From the NCBI GenBank assembly GCA_033807695.1, contig CM066301.1, positions 3,720,001 through 3,784,000 on the forward strand: a stretch of 64,000 bases of DNA, given 5' to 3'. This stretch comes from Daedaleopsis sinensis. Its lineage: Eukaryota > Basidiomycota > Agaricomycetes > Polyporales > Polyporaceae. The notes below the pieces were generated by a model that saw only the letters and a program-made list of their open reading frames with translations, was not told where the DNA came from and did no database searches. This document shows, piece by piece, positions 49,082 through 62,491 of this stretch; position 1 is the stretch's first letter, and each line of letters begins with the position of its first letter. Both the position numbers and the translations under genes were made by a program.

Positions 49082-52000
49082 CTACTTCGCGAGGCCACCG
49101 AGCTTGAAAAGCGCGTCCAAGACCACACCAAGCGCAATCAAACTGAAGCTCCTCGCACCGAATAGAGTGTTGTTTCTCATGCCGAAATCCCAGGCCAACC
49201 ACGCCTGCGACAATCCATACAACAACTCCCCCTGGTCCGGGTTTAGCACGTCGGTCGGATGATAGAGCCTGCTCTTGACGTCGCGTACGATCTCCGACGA
49301 GTGCATGCGCATCCGGTGCATCCGGTCGTTCCTCCACCGGTGCTGGGTGCAGTTCGCGAGGATGGTTCCAATCACGACCTCTTCCTCTTGTAATCGGATC
49401 TCCGGGGCATCCGACAGCGCGTGGGTGACACAGATGTATCGCAGCTCGCGCTCGTATCGAACAAACAGCCCCCTCATCTCGGCGACGTTTCTGTCGTCGT
49501 TGACGAAGTAGTGTAGTTGGCGTTCGATGCACGGTCGAAGCGCGACGGAGATCGGGTCTGTGAGCGGCTGTACCCTCCTTGCTTGTTTCTGCCCGACTTG
49601 AAGGCCTAGCGGATCGGGGAAGGACTCTATCGGTGCCTTTGGCTTGATGATCGTAATGCTCCGGAATAGTTCGCCTACCGCCCGTGTCGACGCGTAGTAA
49701 TCGGTGTCTCGAGGATCGTTATCTTCCGCCTAGTACCGCGAATTATCAGTGAAAAGGAAGCAAGAATATGGAGGAAGACTTACCATCTTCCAGTCAGGTT
49801 TGGTCCGAATCAGTAAGCGAGGAGAATCGTGGATATCCACAGGAATACCATTCTTGGGATAGTCTACGGCTTGACTGCACAACTCGGCGAGAGTGAGGCA
49901 GTATGGATCATTGGTACCATCCTGTGTTCGGCGTTCAGAAGACATAGTACAGCTCGGAGGACGATACGCACTTTCGACTGATCTGAAGAAGATCATACAC
50001 CGATGAGTTCTACCGAGGGAGATATTGGAAAGGCGAAGTGACTTACCAGCGATAATCAGATGCCTGTCGGACAGTAAACCCTAAACCACCGGCGAGCTCA
50101 GTGACGTTACACAAAAAGTCTCCATGAAGACATACCAAGACATCAGAGTTGATGTATTCCACGATGAAGTCGCAGATATCCTCTACCGTGCTGGGCCGGT
50201 CAATGACGCGTGTTCCAACGGGCTCATAGGCTGCGGGCTCTGCATGCTCAGTCGGCAATAGGGAACTGTATTTGATGATGGAGTAGAGATCGCTGCAGAC
50301 CCGCCGATTCGTGAGATTCCGTGCTCGGATGCGTGTGAAGTTACAAACCCGTCAAGGTCACCACCACCCAGCTTGGAGGCCAATGATCGATTGCCTGTAT
50401 GATATTGGTGAGTGCGGCAATCACAAGGATGGTAGAAAAAAGATGACATACTGCCAGTGGAGGGCAAGACCACGACATTTCTCAGGTTTCGGAAGAAGCA
50501 GACCTTGTCTGCCGGAGGCTCTCCAACAGCAAATACGCGTTGCACTTTTGACGAGAGGTAAGGAAAGCCTACGACAAATCATGGAACGGCTCACCATCGC
50601 CAGGGTGTACGACAGGACTGCGGGATATGACAACTGACCCTATAACCATCGTTAGTCTCATCGTGTCACTTCCAATAGTGCAATGTTCATACATACCGTG
50701 AAGGAAGGTCGGTGTCTCGTCCTCTTCGTTCTGGATGCAAACTAGCAGGACATTAGCGTGTCATTATACCGGCAGGAGAAATATTCTGGTACCAAAAATT
50801 TGTCCATCTTTCAGGGAGAACACGTTCTCCACCCCTTCAAGCTCATAGGCTGGCCCTTCGTCAGCCACACCCACCAGGAGGTAACTGTCCGGAATGGGGA
50901 TCCTCGCGTTGTGCTTCATATCGCGCAGCACATGGTTCTGTGCGTATGCGACCAAGCTATGCAGGAAGGTACCCTTCAAGTTGGCCGGAAGCCCCTCGGC
51001 ATCCATACCCATGCCCGCTGCGCGCAGACCCTGAAGAATCCACGGGATGCTGAAGCTGAATCCAAGACTGTGGGTTCTGAGTAACGTGACGGTTTGCTCA
51101 ACCGAGTCCACCGCGGTCACGATGTCCTTCACGGCACGCTCTTGCAACTCCATGAAGATATCTTTGTCGACGCCGCGGTCTTCAAGGATCATGACCAGTG
51201 CCCTTGACAGATACAATGAGCTTGCACCCTATCTTTGGGGATTGTACCATACCTGTTCAAGTACGACGTGCCAGGCTTTTCAAACCATCGTGCAATTTCG
51301 ATTGGAGCAACATCTTTGTCGGGAACGTCGAATTTGTTCATCGACTGGCGTGGACGCATTTTGATGCCTTCGAGCCTCTCGTCAACGACTACCATTCCCT
51401 TGTACCCTGTTTGCCGTGAGCGAGATGCATTAACAGCATGCGGGATCACCGACCTAAGAACCGTATCTGGTACTGGTAGAAGTATTAGTATCGATCGACT
51501 CGTAAAAGAAGATCCAGCGAACTAACTGCGCAGGGTATCCTCTGAATGCGTCTCAGGTCTGGCTTAGCAGTGCAAAGCGCCTCCCAGATCATGTTGGCAA
51601 GCTGCGGGGAGATTGTCCCCACACCGTCGGTAAACAGATGAGGCTCGGTGCCCATGTCCGGCATCTCTTCCCATTGATCCTTAGTGATCGACACTGAGGG
51701 GTCTGTCGCGGTGAAGGCCTGAGCGAGACGAGCCGCGTACTTGGATGGCTTGTTGAGAATCTCGGAGAAGTCCCCAAGACTATCGCGGATACTTTGCGCA
51801 GTAACGTATCCTCGCGTCGGGTGCTCGAAGGGGTTCATGAACCATACAGCATGCTCACGCAAGGCCGAAGACGAATACGCCAAGAACTCATAACGACGCC
51901 CACCGAGTTCGAAGCCGTGTTTCAGGACCCCGCCAACACGTTCATTGAGGAGCGTAGTCCCGTCGACCTGCATAGTGCCGATGAGAACCATCAATCGGAC

Positions 52001-53618
52001 GTTAGAATGGCATATTTACCTCCCGTGCCCATCTGTATTGTAGTCGATCCTCGTCCCGAAAGTCAACGCGCAGGAAGTGATCCTCGAATCCTACGAACTG
52101 TCGAATGACGCGGTTGCTTTGGCTCACATATGGGCCTTCAAGCACCATGCGGGTAGGTGTAAAGGTGACGTGATAGCACTTGAACTTGCCCATGTCCTGT
52201 TCCCCAATTTGGGAGTCGTCGTCGTCCCTACCTCCCTTCACCTTCCGCATCCCTTTCGAGGGCTTGCCACCCTCAGGCACAACACGGAGGTAGCATTCCA
52301 TAAGAGTATCAGTAGGATTCTTCGTGCGAACAGTTTCAGCGAAGTGGCGGAGTATGTCGGCAGCTTCTAGTGGATACTCCTTGCAAAGCCTCTCGATGTG
52401 TCGCCGAAACTGCACGAGGAGATCTTCAGTATGCATAAGGCCACTCCGTATAAGGGCCTCAAGCTGGAACGCAACGGGCCAGCTGAACTTCCCGAGCCAG
52501 GTGTGGAACTCATGAAGTTTCCTTGAGGAGTAGAAGCCTTTATTGAATGCTTCGACGTTCGCCCATATAGGACGTTTGAGGCCCGCTATGACGCAAAGTT
52601 CGGCGAATTTGCGGATGTCTTCCTCTGTATGAAAAATAAGACGCATGTGATGGGCGTAGGGTGCGACAAATGCATGAGCTTCGTCGAGACTGTCAAGCCT
52701 CTGTCGAAATTTCCGTTGATCGTTCCAGTCGTTCCCAGTGAGCGTACGGTTGAAGCGCTCGCGCTCCAGCATCGGTGGGGTCAGAAGTTCAAAGCAGACA
52801 ACTACAAGACCGAGGTGATTCACAACCCAACCGTACATTTCAATGAAGGGCTTACAAGGGTTGCCGAAATCTAAGCCATACGCGACCTTGCGAATGTTGG
52901 AGAACGTGATCGCAACATTTTGGCCAATCTCTTCGGTCATCCTATCGCCCAGCTGAGAGGTCATGAGTACGTTACACTAAGCGACTGCAGCTTGCAAGAA
53001 CTAACCTGTATCCGTATGAGCTTGTGATCATACTCGAACCACAACAGCCCGGCTCCCTTATCCCTATGGCTGATCTCGTACTCCTTCGAAAAGACGCGGG
53101 AAGCAGTGGGTGGGTCCTCTGGACGACGGTAGTAGACGCCGAATTGCAACTTGTCCACATGTAGACCTAGGTCAAGCCTGCGCAACTTTTCCTCGCGTTT
53201 CTCTTCTAGTTCAGGCTCCAGGTACGGCGTCTTCTCAAGAGTCTCCTTCAAGCCACGGCCCGGGCGATTCTTGGTGCGGAACAGGCGGGTCTTGCGCCCA
53301 TTGATGAGGATAGGATTGCGGTCCTCGTATACCCATTTCAGGAGCTTATCACCAATCTTTCGACTGGGCAGGATGATGCTTCCTGATCCATTGTTGGAAA
53401 CACCCTGACCAGCATTAAGGGTGACCTTGAAATTACTGAGAAGTGCCGTAGCTGTTCAGCCGAATGAGCCACCCGAGCATAGAGAGATACACTCACATTG
53501 GCCGAGATTTGGGATCAGACGCGTCGTAGAACTGTTCCCCGTGAAGAATCGCACCAAAAGCCCGCTTGACGTCCCAGACGTTCGCTTCGAAGGACACATC
53601 AGCAAGCTCAATTTCCAT
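49082..53618 (-). CDS. RNA-dependent RNA polymerase (QDE-1/Rdp1 class, RNA silencing)
   Basis: This is a cellular RNA-dependent RNA polymerase, which makes double-stranded RNA from aberrant transcripts for the Dicer/Argonaute pathway. The start at 53618 gives MEIELADVSFEANVWDVKRAF, an RRM-like N-terminal segment, followed by FGVYYRRPEDP and a long exon (52964-52002) with IGQNVAITFSNIRKVAYGLDFGNP, HAFVAPYAHHMRLIFHTEEDIRKFAELC. Core motifs: REHAVWFMNPFEHPTRGYVTAQSIRDSLGDF, KYAARLAQAFTATDPS, HLFTDGVGTISPQLANMIWEAL, YKGMVVVDERLEGIKMRPRQSMNKFD, GTFLHSLVAYAQNHVL, IPIPDSYLLVGVADEGPAYELEGVENVF, NVVVLPSTG and the catalytic GGGDLDGD, whose last Gly is split by an intron near 50300-50370. C-terminal pieces run to LFKLGGLAK at 49082. 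The family is certain; assignment to a particular paralogue (basidiomycetes have several) is not. Confidence 0.95.
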
Positions 53619-54147
53619 CTTCTTTACACGAGTGGCGGGCTATGGCGAGGTTTGAAGTAAAGGTTGAACCCTTGAGTGGCACGGTCTTATGCTTGTGCGC
53701 TGTGGCCGATCTTTAGAGTGGTTTTGTCTGAGATTTGTAGGCCAGGCGGACAGGGAGGGAGACGCACGCAGGCCGAGTCGCGGAAGCAGACAAAGAGGTG
53801 ATCATAGTCAAAAGTATCGATAAAGATATGGATATGTGGGTGCTGCGGTAGTCCAAGTCCGAGTCGCCCATTGTCTCACCTCCTTCCTCCTTAAGCGCCA
53901 CCATGCGTTTTGGCTCAAAATGGTAATTGTCGGGCTGCAGGTTGCTCGACATTCAACTTTCAACGCCTTACAACCATCGGTCAGATGTGCAGCATGCAGC
54001 GCTCAGCGTTCAGAGTTCAACGCTCAACATTTCAACAGCCACCCCATTGAAAACATGATATGATTTCCATCTTCATTCCTCATCTCTGAAAGAAACTCTA
54101 CACTTCTGTAGGAAGCAAAGCACAAACACTCCACTGTACCACAGTGA
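53619..54147. other. Intergenic region with short degenerate repeats
   Basis: It lies between the RdRP start and the STT4 stop. Around 53950-54040 several related TTCAAC/GCTCA units recur (for example cgctcagcgttcagagttcaacgctc-like, broken up). No gene was recognised. Confidence 0.4.
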
Positions 54148-57100
54148 CTACTTATACGGGATACCATTTTGCAGCTGGCGGTCAACGAATTAGCGATAGC
54201 GCAAAAACCACCAGGCAAGAAGTCTTACCCGCTGGAACTCGTCATACGCAGTGCTCCGGACGTTCTCATGGGCGTTCCTCACGATAGACATCATATAGTC
54301 GGCGGCTTGCCGTTCGTTCAAGGACAGCGCGAACCGATCCTTGAGCCTTCGGATAGTAGGCTCACCCTTGAACGACGGAAGACAGGTGTCCAGCATTAGT
54401 TGCACGGTACTGATGAGCTGATCGGCGTGCGGTCGGATAGCAAGAAAAGCCTTGACGGTGAGCTGTTGGAACAGTAAATAGCCTTGCGAGTATCGTCCTC
54501 CCATCAAGACAACCATTTCGTGGGTCAGTTTAAAGGAGTTTGGCTCGAATTTGACACCCTGTCATGTTCGTTCAGCATTCGAGTGAAACACTTCCGCGAG
54601 ACGTTTGACTTACTCCAGGACGTAGAGAAGGAAGAGACATGTTGTCAGTCGAGGCTTGTGAAAGGATGGATAAGAGAGCACTCATCTATGTCGAACAAAA
54701 AGCCGAAGTCTGAGTAATGCTATGAGTGAGTCAATGCTATCATGATATATCGTTCAAACCTACCGATGTGAACAATGTGACCTTCCCCATCGATCATGAT
54801 ATTTCCGTTGTGCCGATCTTTGACTTGAAGAATATAACAGACCACCGAGTATGCCGCCATGGATTGGATGAAGTTCAATCGAGCCTTTTGGAACTCGATC
54901 GTGTCCTCTCCACCATACTTGGCTACGAAGAAGTCCAGGAGATCGTTGACCTTTGCACGTCCCATCTCGTCACGAGAAGTCGCATTTGGCACGACATCAA
55001 TGACACCACACTGCGTCGATGTTAGCGCCGAGTATGATGTGTCCTGATGTGGCTGCAAATAGTACTCACACCTGGAGCGGTGGCTGTGACACGGTAAGGG
55101 AACACATAGAGGGTCAATCCGACGCTCGTGAAGATGTTCTTGAACATGGCGATGACTTGTAGAGCAAGGACATCTTGACGACAATCGTCTCCGACCTTGA
55201 AAATAGCCTGTTGCCAAATGTCGTACTCCTCGACTTCTTCCTTCCCTTGACCATCCGCATCCAGTACATTGTCGGAGCTCGCGCGCACGACAAGACGTTC
55301 CTTGCGTACTTTGAAGGTGGCCATGAACGGCGCCTAGATGACACAACAGGTTTTAAACATGATAGAGCAAGGACGAGAGACCATGCTCACCTTGGCGTGA
55401 CTCTGGAGTGGTCGACCAGATTTCTTGTCGATGTCAATGACCTTGCCGTCCGGGTTACTGGGAAGGTATACGCCCACTTCCACGGCGATCTTGGCCATCT
55501 CTTCGTCAATCTTCGCCTTTTTCTCGGGTTTTGTCTTCTTGATGAAGGGCTTGAGCTTGCCCGAAATGGACGTGACCTCGTTGAAGAACCCGAACTCGCG
55601 GTCGTAGAACCCACGCGCTTCGCCAGAGAGTGACTCGACGACCATCTCCGTCATCCGGTCCAAAGTGGGTTTCATCGGGTCCTCCTGTGCAACGCAGTTA
55701 GATTCGCTCTCATCGACAACGGTTGGCTTGCCTACTAGCTCGCCCGCGTCATCACGATAGCAGTTGGCCTTCATGTTCCAAATGATCTGGTGGCAGAATA
55801 ACTGCGAGATCTTGGCGGTCTCGAAGATGAACCGCGATACATAGCCTACGAAGAGTCAACGATGAGTTTCACGTAGATATGTGTAACAGACGAACCAAGG
55901 TCGTCGTAGCGAAGGGCTTGGACGACTTGCGGAACGAAGAAGAAAGTGAGTTCCACAGGGTGCTGTTCCAACACCCTAAGAGCATATTGAAGTACTTGAG
56001 GATGGTTGTTGTAGCGCCGCTCGAAGAACGTGATAGCAAGGACTGGAGTTACGGGGGCCCAGAGGAGTAGGTACTATAAACGGGGAGAAGTTAAGTGAAA
56101 AGCAGCAGATATTGACCATCGAACAACGGACCCTAAGATCGCGCTTGATGCTATTGTCCAGCCTCTCGCCAACCAGGAAGCGGAGCCCCTCCGGTACGTC
56201 TAGAACATCTTGAGTCGCAGAACGAACCAGACTCCCAGTAGCATTCTGTACGGCTGGATAGTTGAATCGCTCCGCAAAGTAGATTGAGATTGCGGGGTCG
56301 ATCTCCCACGTCCTTCGGACCGCACTGGTCCAAGTGCTCTGCGAAAGATATGTCAGTCTGTCTTCGATCCCTGGCGCGAATCTCCAACACACATCGAGCA
56401 TAGTCTTCTCCAGTGCGCAAATATGATCGGATCCTCGCTTGGCATCGTTGGCAGGGTTGGTCCAGACCGTCAATCGGAACACCTCGTTCTCAACTAAGAG
56501 TCGCAACGGAAGACTGACATTCTTGAGCAATGCGGTATAGTCTGTTGACAATCAGCCAGCTGACGTTGCCGAGACGTCTATAAGAAGACATACGAGATGG
56601 TTGGGATGGCGCATGAGCTGGTGCGAGACTTGAGATTGCTGCATAGCCTCTGATCGAGTCCGCTTGAAGATAAGAGAGGAACTCTGACAAGAGCTTGATA
56701 TCTGCGTCAACCTGTACGCGATTCGAACCGTACGACCATCTAGAGTATATCATCAGCATTTCTCCACATTGTGCAGTAATGGCCATTGACTCACTGTGGC
56801 CGCACGGCAAACCAAGAGTACGCAGCTTGATAGAGGCTATCTCTGAGCTGATGCTCACTGAACACGTCCAGATAGGAACTCTTCAATGTTTCGAAGCCGA
56901 ACAACAAGAACGAGAAGCGGGCTTCGCGAGCCAAAGGATGAGTGCTGCACTATGTTAAGCTATCATTCGAGCATTGTGCTTTTAATCACTGACCATATTG
57001 TTCTGTGTGCGCGCGCTGAAGACAACGCAATTCGCTGGAACAGCAACATCAAACCTGGGCGCCTATACCTGGCAGCTTGCAACCTGCTGAACAGGAACTG

Positions 57101-60100
57101 GAGGATGAGAGTGTGAGGGGCTAGAAGTCTTGAAACTGCTTTGGCCGCGCGGTCAATCGTGACCTTGTCCGTTGGGCTATATTGCACTTCGTGCAGGAAT
57201 GGGTCGACATAGCTATGTCCCGTCTATCAGGGTAGAATTCGACCAGGGGTGACGGTAAGGCCCACTCACTTTTGGCTTTTCGAAAACATACCCTTTCCAA
57301 GCTTCACGCTGTTGTCCCATGCTGCAGCGATGTCTGACATAAGCGTCATCTCATAGTCGGGCTTCTCCGCGATAACCCAGGACCATGCCTCAATCCCTGC
57401 GGAGATGGCCGATTGGGCGAACACTTCGAAAGGCAGCGCGACCAGGTAGTGTGCAAGGTCGTAGTGCCACTGTGTACGCGCGTCAATGACTGCGAAGCTG
57501 ATTTACGGGATCAACAAACCTGTTCAACGTAAATGAGCGTCGAAGCGGCGCGGAATAGCAAACGCTTCAGGTCAGGTATGGTCAATTTGCTTTCCTTGTC
57601 ACGAATAGCGACAATGGCAGCGGCTATACGCTTCTTCAGCTGGTCGATCTCCCGCTCTGGCACGAACTTCAGTGGATCATCAAGACCATCAAGACCTTAA
57701 AGCCAATGATGCATCAGATCTTCTCCAATTCTCCATAAACATGACTATACTCACCGCTCGCTCGTCCGAACCGGAACCCAGTGGATTCGCCGGCGAAGTA
57801 TCCCTTGGACGCTAGCTGGCTTGCCATCGTCTTGGCGCGGTCAGGCTTGAACGGTGACATCGACGAGAGTGAAGCTTCCCAATGGCTATCATCAGCAGGG
57901 AATGCAATAGTCGATGAGGGGAGTAATTACCAAGCTTCCTGTCAATGGGACCAATTGCTTTCGCGTACTGAACAGCAATGGAAGCGCCGAGCTCCGAAGC
58001 GTCTGCTACGGACCCTCCTTGCAGTGCGAGGTATTTCTATGGGGAGTATAAGTCTACGGTTCATATACTGCAAGTCAAATTCCCTCGCCTGGAGAGTCGA
58101 ATGCAACTCCATCGGCGCTCTGCTGATAGCAAGCTCGAACCAAGTACTAGCATCGCGCTGGAGTTGGGACAGCATTTGGTTGCGCGCTAGGTAGTTGTCC
58201 GGCAGCTTCAGAGTGATGTTCACCCGTTCCGAACGGTACTCGTAGATAGGATTGTCCTAAACTCGTGTTATAATGAAGCACCAGCGCCCAGGCGGCGATC
58301 TACACACCTCGTCCAAGAACTCGTTTTCCGTCGCTTGACGCAGTAGCGTCAGCACCTCGAGAATGGCGAATACCAGAGGTGGGTCGCACATGAGGGATGG
58401 GAAGGACGTGATCAGCCTGTTGAGATATCTCGCCGCAATGTCCCGTGCCTTGGGAATACGGTGTGTGCTCGCGACGAGCAGCGTACGGAGTTCGGCGGAC
58501 AGTCTACTTGGTAGTGCTTGCTTGGCTGCGTGACCATTCAGGTCTGAGATTGCTCCGCGGATAACCTTCTCCGCGACCGCTTCCATGCACATGAGCAGTC
58601 CAGCGGTCTTGTTGATGCCCTTGTTGACGAAGTACGTGACGAGCGAAGAAGGCAAGCCTGCCGCCGCACGCATGCTCTCCACATCGTGCATGGCTAGCAA
58701 GAATAGAACTTGACCCGATAGAAGGTAGCGCACCTCACTGGCGCGTAGAGGAATGTACTTCGTCAGTAACGCACGCGGCTGCGCAATGACCGTTTCAACG
58801 TATTCTTGACGGATAACGGTGTTGTATTCGAGATCGCTCACGATTGTGTCGTGAGCTTCCTCGAGAACGATCGGAGGTGTGCGAGCGGCAATCCGTGCGA
58901 GTGCAGGTTGTCGCCATTCCATCGCGGGATGCGAGCGGCTTGCAGGACCAGTGAAGCCAAACAAGACGCAGAGAAACCACATATTCCGGAAGAGCGTGAC
59001 AACATTGTATAGGACATCTGTTCCGAAGTCGAAGTCTTCATGACTGAGGAGGGCGTCGATCGGCAACAACAGGGAAGCAAGTTGTTCAGACATCTCCTCG
59101 AGCTTCATAGCTATGTAAGAACACTGTGAACGTTTGGATGAAGGGCAGACTAACCTTGGCGTGATGGCTGGATATTGCAGCGTTTTGGATAGCAACTCCC
59201 TTGTCCACAAACAGCGTAAGCAACTCGACGAGATAGAGTTGGTACAGTTCGGAACGTCCTCGAAGCTCCTTCGCAAGCCTTGTCTGTGCAGCGAGGACCT
59301 GCAGGTAATTTATGAATGTACCTTCCTGAAAGGTTCATAATAGCCCTCCTTACCATGTTGTTAGAGAATCGCGTGTCATCCAAGTTGGCTGATCGGTTAA
59401 TGGAAGAGAATGCTCGGATGATGTCAACAAAACAGCTCTGGGGCGCAGCAAGGGCCAGGTCTACTAGGTTGTACGCGATCGCTGCCTCGACGGTGGGTTC
59501 CGCAAACCGCATACGTTGCAATAACATCGAAACTGTCAGACGTGTGACCTATGCGGTCCATGTTAACGCTGAGAAACACTGAGTACCGCCGGACTTGCCT
59601 CCTCAGATGAGCTCTCCAGCGCAAGCCGCGTGGCGACAGAGATAGTACTAATCCCGATAGTACGCTTTTCTTCCTCGGAAAGTCCACGTAACCCGGTTTC
59701 GGCCGAGTGTAGCGTAGAGAGGTCAGACACGTCGCCAAGGTTCATGACCAGCACGCTTGAGGTTTCGAACATGTCCTTGCTGGTAGCAGCAACGTAGTTC
59801 AGGAGTGAATACATATACGACATGATGAGGTCGTCTCCTGGTGCGAGCTGGAGGATGCGGCTCGTTTAACATATTACCTAACGGTCTGAGTAAAGACTCA
59901 CATCTATGCAAAGTGACAAGCATCTTGCTGCTGCGAGGAGAGGTGATGGTGTGTGTGCCGAGGTGGCGAACTCGAACTCGAAAATCGACAGAGGCGATGT
60001 AACAAAGCGGCGCAAGTGATTGGCCATGGTGGCCGCAATATCAGGGAAGCTAAGTCATGTTGTGTTGAGTGAGTAGCCTACATGCGTCAATTACAGTGTA

Positions 60101-61861
60101 CACACCTTCGCACGAGGATAGCAGTCGACTTCAAGGCAGCCTCCTGTATCATGTTGTCAAATATCGGCGAGTCCGCACTAAGAAGCGTTTGGAGACGATC
60201 GTAGAGAACTTCATCAAGGCCGTCTAAAGCTGCACAGCAGACAGATGCGAGTTTCTGAGATTCCAACTGTTAGTATTCTCACTATCCAGAGATATACGTA
60301 TGAATCACTGACAAGACTTTCAGACATAGTCTCCCAAGCATAGCTGTCCTCAGCAGGGTCAGCGTCAAGTTCCTGAATTTGAACGAGGAGAGTGGTGAAG
60401 GTGTGAATCGCGCTGTTCATAGTCGCGCGCAACGCAGCTTGCTGTTTGCTATCAGTAAGTCCCGCCCCAGGCTGATGATAGCGCAACAGCTTCTGCCAGG
60501 CCACGTTAGCCGCTTCGGCTTCTTGGGAAGCGGACACGATGTCCTCTGTGGAGTAGGAGCGACCCAGTGCTTGTGCCAGAATAGTCCACTGTGCCTCGAT
60601 GACACAGCACACGATGAAGTAGCCTGTCAGCGGCCGCCCACGCGAAATGTAGCGAGAGACAAGCGTTTGGATGAACTGGAGTTTCTCGATGTCTTCTCCA
60701 GTGCTAGATAGTGCGTCAACTGGTAGCCTGTTGAGACGTTCCACGACGTCGGAGGCAAACAAGGCGTTCAGTTGTTGGGCTAGTAGGCACCATTCTGTAG
60801 GTGACCAATCGAAGGGTGTGGAGATGATGGCTCTGTAGAGTCCGTGGAAGGAGGGAGCATACTGTGACAGTACGTCGATGGCTAGAAAGTGTCAGTTAGA
60901 CATCGACTGGAAAAGTAGCACAAGACCCACGATCCGCTGTGGTGAACCTCTTGACGATTTCGGTCACAAGCGCCACAATGGCGTTGAACGCGCCATCCCT
61001 ATGTTCAGGATGACTACTAGCGATCTTGAGCAGGGCAGTCACAGTCGTAGAGACGAGCTGATCAGGCATAGCCCATTCTAACCCGTGTCTTCAGAGTCAA
61101 CATCTTGGTGCAAAACGTCACGCCTCACCTTCCCAGGACAGACATCGGTCAAAGTCGATGTAAGGAACATCTCGCAAGATGTCAATGAGGACCGGAACAG
61201 TGTCTTTGACGTGGGAGTCGGGTAGATTCAAGGCCAATTCCGCAAAACCAATGTTGCATTGCACGCGGGAATTGGGCTGCAGTGTATGAGACAACCAGAC
61301 ACATATATCAGAGCAACCAAGACACACCATGAAAACCCTCTCTTCCGCTTCCGCTTCCTCATCACCATTGTCCTCCTCAGACTGCTCCTTGCTTTCGGAC
61401 TCAGTGACCGCCCTGGTCTCGACCTTGGATGAGATCAGGTCAATGGCAGAGAGCACACTGTCCACAGAAGGCGCTCCTAATCTGACTTCTCCAATATTGG
61501 AGGCGAGATCAGAAAGAATGAGCTGACGAATGTTGAGTTCAAGACTGGAAGCAACGTTCACTATGAGCACATGTATATATGACGAGTGAGTTAGACATAC
61601 CAATCCATTGCACCAGACTAGCAGTCCTAGTCACAGCGTTTCGAATGTCGCAGAGTGGCGGACTTCAGGTCCAGATATAGTTGTCAATATGTAAGAGTTC
61701 TCCAGGCGAGTGCTAGAAGACGGAGAGAAGTAGAGATCTGGTATGGCTGCCACAGCGAGGTGTCGTCCTGAGTGTGGAGGCCTGAGGAGTGACTGTGCAG
61801 CCGCTGAAGCCCAACGAGCGCTACTGACAACGGCCGATTGGGGATCAGATGTCAGTTTCAT
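54148..61861 (-). CDS. STT4: Phosphatidylinositol 4-kinase STT4 (PI4K type III alpha)
   Basis: This is the plasma-membrane PI 4-kinase that supplies PI4P for PI(4,5)P2 and cell-wall integrity signalling. The catalytic domain is C-terminal: [24 protein letters not shown] with catalytic Asp (about 54840-54770), DFGFLFDI on the next exon, [85 protein letters not shown] and, after the last intron, LQNGIPYK with stop 54148. Upstream lies the long helical region typical of PI4KA ([10 protein letters not shown] upstream parts; [75 protein letters not shown]). The span and about 20 exons suit a protein of roughly 1,900-2,000 residues. The start at 61861 ([17 protein letters not shown]) and the first intron are uncertain; an upstream exon is possible. 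Confidence 0.94.
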
Positions 61862-62491
61862 CCTCGTACCTCTCGCCTACGGTACTAGGGGAGACAAACT
61901 TTGCATATAAATCCAAGCATCCTCGATTGCTCTGATTCCCTCGTCAAGTTCCCGACTTGTCTTCACTTTGCTCGACAAGTGTGTCACGTTTCTCTCTACC
62001 CTTTGCGCGGTTCTAACTTTGTTGAATGAGCTTCAGTGTCGACAAAGTGCGTCTTGGCCTTGAATCTAGTTCGCCATTGCCTTCTACTGCTCTTTCCTTT
62101 GCTGTCCCTTGGGGTCTGCTGCTATTTGGACGTATTCGCCGCGACGTCGAAATCGAGATCGTGTTTTTAACGTTTTGAGGTTCAACTACACCAGCACCAC
62201 TACTAGCAGTAGTAATGCAACTGGACACGACACAAGTACCTCCACTGGGACACCGACGTTGTGCACGTCGCTTCAACATGTGGATATGGAGGCCGATGGT
62301 GGCTGGCGAAATGGCTGACTACCATCCATGAGCAAGGGCGGACCAGGAGCCGCAGGTGCGTTTTTGTCAGCCTCTAGCCTCAACCTCTCAGTGATTGCGA
62401 CGGACCTCGCATCCTCTCCCTCCACTTCAGATTTCCGCACCGTCTTGTCATCTGTGCTCTAACTCACACCTATCTGTGCTCAACGCTTGCG
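61862..62491. promoter_or_regulatory. Divergent promoter region STT4 / Zn2Cys6 factor
   Basis: The 630 bp between the two starts include CT-rich tracts (62360-62480) near the transcription factor start and a short run of accac/agtag triplets near 62190-62215. A small leader frame may exist, but nothing specific was identified. Confidence 0.45.

Noticed and set aside
49082..53618. RNA-dependent RNA polymerase as an integrated RNA virus
   Set aside because: The DLDGD active site and the many introns are those of cellular silencing RdRPs, not of viral GDD-type polymerases.
49082..61861. RdRP and STT4 as a linked silencing system
   Set aside because: They are separate, commonly unlinked genes; simple adjacency on one strand gives no support for joint function.
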